Source of the DNA: Rhizomys pruinosus | Lineage: Eukaryota > Chordata > Mammalia > Rodentia > Spalacidae | DNA length: 64,000 nt | Reading direction: 5' to 3' | Assembly (NCBI GenBank): GCA_009823505.1 | Contig: VZQC01013859.1 | Span: forward strand, 2,334,586-2,398,585 | Shown: positions 59,601-64,000 of the stretch, in pieces | How the letters are laid out: every line of letters starts with the position of its first letter | Position numbering within the stretch: position 1 is the stretch's first letter | Notes under the pieces: generated by a model | Databases searched by the model: none | What the model was told of the DNA's origin: nothing | What the model saw: the letters and a program-made list of their open reading frames with translations, nothing else | Translations under genes and position numbers: made by a program

Positions 59601-62600
59601 CCTATTAAAAATAGACTATGGATCTGAACAGAAAGTTATCAAATGAAGAAATACAAGTGGCTAATAAACATGTTACAAGTGTTCAACACCCGTAGCTATC
59701 AGGGAAAGAAAGATTAAAACTATATTAAGATTCTCACATTGGTGCTGGAGAGGTGACTCGGCACTCAAGACCAGTTTTAGAGGATCTGATGCCCTCTCCT
59801 CTGGACTCCATGGGTTTCCCTGCACATGGTGCACTTACATGTATCCAGGCAAAACTCTCATACACATAAAATAAGAAATATAAATAAATAATAAAAATTT
59901 AAAAATTTCATCCTACCTCTATCAAAATGGCCATCATCCATGACATGGGTGCTGATCTGGGTATGGTGAAAAGGGAATCCTTATATACTCTTTGTATGCT
60001 AATTTGTGGGAGTGTACAATAGTCCCGCCACCCTGGAAATTAGTCTGGAGGTTTCTCAAAAAAACTAGAAACAGATATACCATATGATCCAGGTATACAA
60101 CTATCTGAAAAACTTTATATCCTACTACAGAGCTACTTGGACATCCATGCTCACTGCCACTCTATTCACAGTAGCTAGGAAATGGAAACAACCTAGATAC
60201 CAATTATCTGATGAATAGATAATGAAAATGTAGTAAATATATACAATGGACTATTGGTCATCTGTAAAGAAAAATGAAATCATGAGACATTTGAGGTTAG
60301 ATAGGTAGAACTGGAAAAATTATACTCAGTGAGGTCACCTAGACTCCAAAAGAAAAGCACCATGTGTTTACTCTCATATGAGGGTTCTTGCTTCAAATCT
60401 TTTGTACGTTTAATAAAGATTATGTATGGAAGACTGGAAACTAGAAATGGGCCATCTGGGAGGGTGCATCGAGGGAGCAGGTGAAATGAAAGAAAGGAGA
60501 ATCCTGGAGGCAGAAGCATTCAAGCAGGTAGTGATTGATGTGGATTGAGAAATGAGGAGCCAGAATATAATCTGGCAACAGCTTTCTGATCTCTGGCTTC
60601 TGCGGGACATCCAGAGGGATGAATGAAATGAAGGTATTGATTTCATGAATTTTCTTTCTATAGGGCTGATTGACCTTCTCTCAGGTCACTTTCTGCACAA
60701 CCCCTATCTCTAGATGTTCTTATAACCACCCTTCCCCACATCCCTTTAAATCTACATGAAACATGGCTCCCCTTTTTTCTATCATTGAGGCAAATGTTGA
60801 TTCTTAGTTTCCCTATGTCATACTTGCATTTCTGTAAATAGTCTCTTTGTTAATTTTTTTTATTTCAAGCACCCAACTAAATGTGTTATGTTTTTCCTAC
60901 TGGTATCATGACTGGTCTACAAGTCAAATAGTTAAAACACCAAGTATGAACACTTCCAAACTTATAGTATTGTAACAAAGGGAGATAGAGTTTACGTGAA
61001 TGCATGTTGCAGAGGAAGAAAGAGAAAATGTGGAACTCCCATTTTTCTCCATGGTGGAATGTATTGTGCCTAAAATGGAAAAATAATGAAATGGCAACAC
61101 AAGAATGCTACTTGATATATGAAGCTACTTACCAAGAGAATAACTCCAGATAACTGAAAAGTAGTTGTCCCTGAGAAGGGAGAAGGGGAGTGCCTACATA
61201 ACTCTAATAAAAAGGAGAATTAAACTAGAACTTTGGATTATTTAGAACATTAAAAATAGAATTACTGTAAGAACCTACAATCCCACTTCTGGGCTTATGT
61301 CCAAAGTAGTTGAAAGCAGAATCTTAAAGAGATGTTAACATCATTGCACTGTCATTTACAATAGGCAAGAGATAGAAATAACCCAACTAACCATCAAGAG
61401 ATGGGTAAACAAATTGTGCTCCACATATACAGTAGAATATTATTCATACTTAGAAGAAAGCCTTATCATATGCTAAATGGGTGAAACTAATTAATGGTAT
61501 AATGCTAAGTAAAATATGTCAGTCACGATGAAAAACACTATGACTCCACTTATATGAAGTATTTAGAGTAGTTAAATTCAGTGAAACAGAAATAGAGGTG
61601 TGATTGAAGGAACTGTGGGAAGGAGTAACAAGACAATTGTTTAATTGGCATAGTTTCAATTTTGCAAGAGGACAGAGTTCTGGCAATGTGTTGTACAATA
61701 TATGTACACTTAATGCTACTGAACTGTGCATTTAAAAGTGATTTAAATTATAAACTTATTGTTTACTACAAAGATACATTGTTCTCATTTTATTCTTATG
61801 AGAAAATGGAGATTGACAAGGATAAATCAATTTGCCCATAGTAATATGGTAATGAACAGGTGCTAGAACAAATCTTCTAGTGTCAGAGCCTATTCTGTAA
61901 TATATAATATATTGTTCTATGAATATATTTGTACATATAATTGAGGAATATATTAATATAATTGAATGAATATAATCATTCAATTCTGCCTTTCAGAATC
62001 TCATAATTAAGTAAGATATTATATGGAAACTGTATGAAATTTACACAACATCCCTGTATGCCTTTACTGCATGTGACCATAGTTATGTCAAACAAAAAGG
62101 TAGAAATATACGGTACTTAAGAATTGTAGATTTTATTAAAGATAGCCTTCTCTAGACTGCTTTTACTTTGCTATTCTAGTAATTTCTCAAAAAGACTCTC
62201 TTTGCTCTTGCTTTACTGTGAGCTGCATAGTGAAAGATTTTTAGATGTTTTAAAACTTTAGAAAGGAAATGTACCTTTAAAAATCATCTGATTCAAATCA
62301 GGGATCAAAATGCAGAACGTATGATTGGCTTTATGCTTAAATGAAAACATACACGAGGGCCACATATGTGCACACTCTGAACAGAGCTTGAGAATGAGGT
62401 GGCCAAGGATTGGTGGTGTGCTCACCGGTTTGACCATGGAATATGTCTGCTGTGCCTCAAGCATCAGGTCCCGGAGGAGGGTGATGAAACTGCACAGACA
62501 GTTCAACAGGATCTTCCGGGCAGCCTGGTTGAAGGCCTGCAGCTCTTCCACAAGCTGGGCATTGAGGGCCTCATACTCCCTCTTGGCCAAGTCTGACTCA

Positions 62601-62737
62601 TCTGCTGCTGACCTCTGTAGATAGCTATTATAGTCCAGCAATTTGTCATAGCGTTTCTGAATGAGCTTCTGAGGTCCTGGGAATAAGGACAGCAAAGCTG
62701 ACAGAGGTGTCAGGACAAGTTTCTGCAAGTGAGTTAC
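36541..62737 (-). CDS. ARHGEF38: ARHGEF38, Rho guanine nucleotide exchange factor 38 (3' part, five coding exons)
   Basis: On the minus strand, exons 62737-62426, 54141-53998, 48428-48230, 48093-47837 and 36726-36541 join in phase to 1098 bp: 365 residues and a stop. The order of domains is the C-terminal half of a BAR domain (coiled, [15 protein letters not shown]), a short linker, SH3-1 ([20 protein letters not shown] ... WLVDTG ... [13 protein letters not shown]), a Ser/Asp-rich linker, and SH3-2 ([18 protein letters not shown] ... KEWWLAEV ... [14 protein letters not shown]). This DH-BAR-SH3-SH3 layout is that of the ARHGEF37/38 and Tuba group, exchange factors for Rho GTPases at membranes. 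The DH and early BAR exons lie beyond 64000. The gene converges tail-to-tail with INTS12, as in other mammals. I cannot exclude a small exon I missed between the BAR exon and 54141. Confidence 0.93.
37228..37455 (+). repeat. B1 SINE with (GATA)n tail
   Basis: B1 at 37228-37370 preceded by (AAAAC)n; followed by gatagatagatgatag microsatellite to 37452. Confidence 0.9.
37458..37962 (+). repeat. Old B2-type SINE split by a young B2 plus tandem duplication
   Basis: The older SINE (37458-37596) is interrupted by a young B2 (37597-~37836) with the duplication aagtccctgtgc (37585-37596). The B2 tail and downstream flank are then repeated as two ~83-bp units, 37796-37878 and 37879-37962. Confidence 0.88.
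38026..38190 (+). repeat. B1 SINE
   Basis: gcctggtgtggtgacacatg; (GAAT)n-like tail. Confidence 0.9.
38285..38480 (-). repeat. B2-type SINE
   Basis: Minus strand, internally shortened after gcacccgtttcag. Confidence 0.85.
39131..39385 (+). repeat. Young B2-type SINE with internal duplication
   Basis: Near consensus. Confidence 0.92.
39393..39545 (+). repeat. B1 SINE
   Basis: ggccgggtgtggtggtgcac; follows the B2 tail directly. Confidence 0.93.
39546..39785 (+). repeat. B2-type SINE (single-block subtype)
   Basis: ctggagagatggctcagtgg; inserted at the B1 tail, completing a B2-B1-B2 run. Confidence 0.92.
40020..40255 (-). repeat. B2-type SINE, diverged
   Basis: Minus strand; ...ctgctaagctttctcttcag. 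Confidence 0.75.
40260..40890 (-). mobile_element. Rodent L1 3' region, minus strand
   Basis: Reads on the minus strand like Lx-type L1 3' sequence (plus-strand blocks ...ctgatctccctccctcatta and ...gctgtcttgtccctctggct). Interrupted by an AT-rich microsatellite (~40395-40525). Confidence 0.6.
40900..41347 (-). repeat. Two minus-strand B2-type SINEs
   Basis: ~40910-41110 (diverged) and ~41125-41347, each ending in a ctctccagc-type block. Confidence 0.8.
42045..42250 (-). repeat. B2-type SINE
   Basis: Minus strand; CpG retained (gatggcgtcggattcccct). Confidence 0.88.
42806..43190 (+). repeat. URR1-like rodent repeat, longest copy
   Basis: Third and longest copy (caattgctgtgacaaaacac ... gtgtcaggttgacactaatg). 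Confidence 0.6.
43190..43425 (-). repeat. B2-type SINE
   Basis: Minus strand; abuts the URR1-like repeat. Confidence 0.85.
44105..44365 (-). repeat. B1 SINE followed by a B2 head fragment
   Basis: (TTTTG)n, B1 to ~44265, then only the 5' part of a minus-strand B2 (to 44365). Confidence 0.85.
44380..45090 (+). mobile_element. Rodent L1 3' end (related to 1630-3168)
   Basis: Shares block order and sequence with the first L1 3' end, including the G-rich patch (~45003-45045). Diverged; no coding potential. Confidence 0.75.
45440..46100 (+). mobile_element. Old L1 (L1M-type) ORF2 tail/3' end
   Basis: Contains degenerate stretches matching the conserved mammalian L1 3' ORF2 region (ccatagcagcattggtcaca, ...atgtccattaactggcaaat, ...gaatactatcaggcaatg). 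Many stops. Confidence 0.75.
46310..46400 (+). repeat. B1 fragment
   Basis: gtttgatggcacatgtctgt... with internal loss. Confidence 0.6.
46506..46533. repeat. (TA)n microsatellite
   Basis: Uninterrupted AT dinucleotides. Confidence 0.9.
46697..46985 (+). repeat. B2-type SINE, indel-rich
   Basis: Young subtype, but with several extra bases in otherwise invariant blocks (e.g. gttcccaggggatatccgag). Confidence 0.88.
47655..47830 (+). repeat. B1 SINE, indel-rich
   Basis: Irregular B1 with an unusual interior (gacaatggccaccggcagc) and a ~27-A tail that runs up to the ARHGEF38 splice donor. Confidence 0.8.
47837..48093 (-). CDS. ARHGEF38: ARHGEF38 exon: end of SH3-1 and acidic/Ser linker
   Basis: Minus-strand acceptor ...cctacccag, 257 nt, donor gtagga. 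It starts by completing an Ile codon, then [17 protein letters not shown] closes SH3-1. A Ser/Asp-rich, presumably disordered linker ([18 protein letters not shown]... VDEQ) follows. A B1 poly(A) tract abuts only a few bases beyond the donor (A run ends at 47829). Confidence 0.93.
48230..48428 (-). CDS. ARHGEF38: ARHGEF38 first SH3 exon
   Basis: Minus-strand acceptor ...aatttttccag, 199 nt ([16 protein letters not shown]... to ...SRWLVDTG plus 1 nt), donor gtaagt. It holds the ALYDY-like strand ([12 protein letters not shown]) and the RT/n-Src loop region with the WLVDTG tryptophan. Phase 0 to phase 1. Confidence 0.94.
48680..48840 (+). repeat. B3-like SINE
   Basis: ctggcaaggtaattcaaagg ... 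tatcctctgaacttcatatg. Confidence 0.65.
49105..49777 (-). pseudogene. Unidentified retroposed cDNA (processed pseudogene or 3' UTR copy)
   Basis: On the minus strand a ~670-bp segment ends with AATAAA (near 49135) followed within ~25 nt by a poly(A) run. It is flanked by an 18-bp direct repeat, tcaagaagagacactttt, at 49087-49104 and 49778-49795. These are hallmarks of LINE-mediated retroposition. No open frame of note; I cannot name the source transcript. Confidence 0.8.
49798..49920 (+). repeat. B1 SINE, truncated
   Basis: Begins right after the target-site duplication of the retroposed cDNA; stops at ggctacact instead of the normal tail. Confidence 0.85.
49937..49937. other. Isolated ambiguous base N
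   Basis: A single N directly abutting the left end of the inverted duplication; most likely a contig or gap join. Confidence 0.8.
50438..50690 (+). repeat. B2 head and B1 (left arm copy)
   Basis: Mirror of 56095-56360; less canonical than the right-arm version. Confidence 0.85.
51760..51937 (+). repeat. B1 SINE (left arm copy)
   Basis: Mirror of 54925-55100; ~28-A tail. Confidence 0.88.
52188..52398 (+). repeat. B1 SINE with A/C-rich tail (left arm copy)
   Basis: Mirror of 54480-54690. An ID-like SINE copy precedes it (~52010-52080, mirror of ~54790-54865). Confidence 0.85.
52735..52881 (+). pseudogene. Broken mirror copy of an ARHGEF38 exon
   Basis: 147 nt corresponding to the 144-nt exon at 53998-54141 but on the plus strand, opposite to ARHGEF38. 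Splice dinucleotides are retained. Relative to the intact copy there are four one-base insertions and one one-base deletion, and the frame hits a stop at codon 10. It may exist only as an assembly artefact. Confidence 0.85.
53276..53604. repeat. Spacer of the inverted duplication with AT/GA microsatellites
   Basis: Two (TA)n-rich tracts (53315-53352 and ~53557-53592, the latter running into a (GA)n tract to ~53625) flank about 200 bp of non-mirrored sequence. The left (TA) tract is where the mirror symmetry begins. Confidence 0.8.
53998..54141 (-). CDS. ARHGEF38: ARHGEF38 BAR-to-SH3 linker exon (right-arm copy, intact)
   Basis: Minus-strand acceptor ...ttctatcacag, 48 codons ([15 protein letters not shown]... 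to ...KKKPMQTL), donor gtgagt. Phase 0 on both sides, so it joins the neighbouring exons in frame. It lies inside the right arm of the large inverted duplication; a broken mirror copy is at 52735-52881 on the plus strand. Confidence 0.93.
54480..54690 (-). repeat. B1 SINE (right arm)
   Basis: T/G-rich tail then ctttttgagacagggtctcc. Confidence 0.9.
54925..55100 (-). repeat. B1 SINE (right arm)
   Basis: Poly(T), gtttttgagacaggggtctc, ... accaccacacccagc. Confidence 0.9.
55225..55325. repeat. Purine-rich patch (right arm)
   Basis: About 100 bp almost entirely A/G on the plus strand; mirrored as a pyrimidine patch at ~51530-51630. Confidence 0.8.
56095..56360 (-). repeat. B1 and B2 head (right arm)
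   Basis: B1 to ~56258, then a 5' fragment of a minus-strand B2 ending gccatgtctccagcccc. Confidence 0.88.
56847..57100 (+). repeat. Young B2-type SINE inside L1 relic
   Basis: Near-consensus with internal duplication; starts 9 bp beyond the end of the right arm, so no left-arm copy exists. Confidence 0.93.
57290..57440 (+). repeat. B1-like SINE inside L1 relic
   Basis: aaatcaggtatgattacgca ... gaccctgtctcaaa; diverged. Confidence 0.75.
58724..58815 (+). repeat. Internally deleted B2-type SINE
   Basis: Head (ggggctggagagatggcct) joined directly to the tail block (ccgaggcattgcacgacacg); the ~150 bp between, including box B, is missing. Confidence 0.88.
58994..59185 (+). repeat. B2-type SINE inside L1 relic
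   Basis: gctggagagatggctcagca start, older subtype. Confidence 0.88.
59740..59905 (+). repeat. B2/B3-like SINE inside L1 relic
   Basis: ggtgctggagaggtgactcg start, internally shortened, AT-rich tail. Confidence 0.75.
60620..61250. other. ARHGEF38 intron, nothing recognised
   Basis: No repeat or exon identified. Confidence 0.4.
61250..61745 (+). mobile_element. Old L1 (L1M-type) 3' end
   Basis: Degenerate ORF2 tail (ctacaatcccacttctgggc, ...gagatgggtaaacaaattgt, ...tagaatattattcatactta). Diverged and non-coding. Confidence 0.75.
62426..62737 (-). CDS. ARHGEF38: ARHGEF38 BAR-domain exon
   Basis: Minus-strand acceptor ...ttgcttttcag, 104 codons ([16 protein letters not shown]... to ...QQTYSMVKP), donor gtgagc. 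Phase 0 at both ends. Long amphipathic helices with [20 protein letters not shown] are typical of the second half of a BAR domain. Confidence 0.94.
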
Positions 62738-62749
62738 CTGAAAAGCAAA

Positions 62750-63485
62750 AATAAGTTCCCATTACCAAGAGAAGGATAGCCCATACCATGACCAGCACTA
62801 CCTCAGTAGCCTGCCTCATCTCCTCAGGAGCTCAGAAGGAACAGGACTGTGACCAGCCATGTGAAGAGATCTCTCATTTGAGCAGTCTAGGGTAGCCTGC
62901 TTATTCAAAGTCTTAAAGCAGAGCAACACTGAACCTAAAAAGTGAAAGCCTGCTCACCAGATTGTCACCCTTCTTTTCTTTCTACAGCCATTGAGCCTGT
63001 CCTTTGGGTTGTCTTCTTCAATACTGACCATGTTCCCTTCCTGGTGACCCCCAGAGCTAAACTATCACACCATGTGGATGGAGGTGAAGGGAGACATCAA
63101 TCTGTGATCATCAAGACTAAACAATTGACCACGTGCCCACTCCCATTGCTTGCTCACACCAAAACAGACATAGGTAGTCAGGAGATACAGCAGTCCATAT
63201 CAGTTCCAAATTTGTGACTATTCTCAGGGTTTATTTTGACTGGACTTGTATTCCCCATGCAAACAGTAATACCTTAATCTAAATATTTTATTATCATGAC
63301 AGAAATCACTAGAACTAAAAATCTTTTTAAAATACATTGAAGAACTGATGCTGACTCACTATCTGAAACTGCTACATACATTTTTAGATCTGAAATGTTG
63401 AAGAAAAACTTTGGATTAGTACCCAACCCTATGTCAGCACTAGATTTAATTTCTTCTATTTTTCTGCCTTTTCCCTTGTTACGAA
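62750..63485. other. ARHGEF38 intron upstream of the BAR exon, nothing recognised
   Basis: No further ARHGEF38 exon identified; a plus-strand open frame at 62942-63217 shows no domain. Confidence 0.45.
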
Positions 63486-63486
63486 A

Positions 63487-63537
63487 TAGATATTATCCTA
63501 CATTAGATATTATCCTACATTAGATATTACTCTACAT
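63487..63537. repeat. 17-bp tandem repeat, three copies
   Basis: tagatattatcctacat twice, then one copy with a two-base change. Confidence 0.9.
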
Positions 63538-63579
63538 TATACTTCATCATATATGCTATGGTAATCTGGAAGTAGTTTT

Positions 63580-63836
63580 ATCTTTTTTTTTAATTTTTAT
63601 TTTATTTTATTTATTTCGGTATGTGTATCAATGTACTGTCTGCATGTAGGTCTGTGCACCCGTGTCGTGCATCGCCGCGGAGGTCAGAAGAGGGTCTCGG
63701 ATTCCCCTGGAACTGGAGTTCTCCTGGAATTGGAGTTCCAGACGGCTCTTGACCGCCATGTGGGTGCTGGGGATCGAACCCGGGTCCTCTGTAAGAGCGG
63801 TCGGCGCTCTTAACCGCTAGGCCATCTCTCCAGCCC
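63580..63836 (-). repeat. Young B2-type SINE with internal duplication
   Basis: CpG-rich, near-consensus minus-strand copy with an intact box B region. Confidence 0.93.
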
Positions 63837-64000
63837 GTAGTTTTATCCTTTGTAATCTCAAAGATATTCCAGGGAATTTGAGCAACAGGCTCTGTTAATT
63901 AATGCGAATGGTTCCTGCTAACTTTGTTTGAACTCCTGGGAAATCTAAAAAGACAGGGAAACCCATTTCCTATTGGCATCAGCAATAGCTGGTACAAATT

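Larger units (their letters stand above)
56440..60620 (+). mobile_element. Rodent L1 relic, plus strand, broken by SINEs
   Basis: Recognisable in order: 5'/ORF1 sequence (56440-56846, 57110-57290, 57480-57780), ORF2 reverse-transcriptase and downstream parts (57830-58720, 58820-58990, 59185-59735, 59910-60400) and 3' sequence. Frames are broken throughout; the longest open piece (58355-58828) is an ORF2 fragment. Interrupted by a B2 (56847), a B1 (57290), a deleted B2 (58724), a B2 (58994) and a SINE (59740). No longer mobile. Confidence 0.85.

Noticed and set aside
62325..62624. 99-codon plus-strand frame
   Set aside because: Antisense of the ARHGEF38 BAR exon.
62942..63217. 91-codon frame as a further ARHGEF38 exon
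   Set aside because: Wrong strand, no BAR-like sequence. The minus strand here has stops and no convincing splice pair.

Overview
The window is nuclear DNA of a rodent. The evidence is dense B1 (7SL-derived) and B2-type (tRNA-derived) SINEs, ID/B3/B4-like SINEs, rodent L1 3' ends, and interrupted genes with GT-AG introns. The youngest B2 copies carry a diagnostic internal duplication that I do not associate with Mus or Rattus. A myodont rodent other than mouse or rat is likely, but I cannot name the genus. No prokaryotic feature, CRISPR array or operon is present.

Three genes are arranged as in the mammalian GSTCD - INTS12 - ARHGEF38 block. (1) About 1-4850, minus strand: only the promoter, a putative non-coding first exon and part of intron 1 of GSTCD. 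(2) About 4440-5250: a CpG-rich, TATA-less shared promoter with ETS-like and GC-box motifs. (3) 12579-28077, plus strand: INTS12, the PHD-finger subunit of Integrator. It has six coding exons, all splice junctions read directly, and an intact 460-residue protein. (4) 28078-36540: the tail-to-tail interval between INTS12 and ARHGEF38, holding a MaLR-type LTR, a URR1-like repeat and SINEs. (5) 36541-62737, minus strand: the 3' part of ARHGEF38. Five coding exons encode the end of the BAR domain, a linker and two SH3 domains, 365 residues to the stop. Upstream exons lie beyond the window.

The most notable feature is a ~3.4-kb near-perfect inverted duplication around 53.44 kb (arms ~49938-53275 and ~53605-56838). 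It contains a full copy of one ARHGEF38 exon. The right-arm copy is open and correctly oriented. The left-arm copy is on the wrong strand and frameshifted by several one-base insertions. The left arm starts immediately after an isolated N (49937), its SINEs look like noisy copies of the right-arm SINEs, and it meets the right arm through AT dinucleotide tracts. I read it as a probable long-read fold-back or assembly artefact; a real inverted duplication is the alternative. A second isolated N (19990) lies inside a B1 in an INTS12 intron.

Other items: an EEF1A1 processed-pseudogene fragment with clear target-site duplications and a nested B1; an unidentified ~670-bp retroposed cDNA with poly(A), AATAAA and an 18-bp target-site duplication; a 43-bp minisatellite in an L1 3' region; an L1 relic of about 4 kb broken by five SINEs; two long perfect or near-perfect hairpins at the edges of old SINEs; and an 83-bp tandem duplication involving a B2 tail. 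I found no convincing undescribed biological system. The window is an ordinary gene block with informative repeat biology and probable assembly faults.
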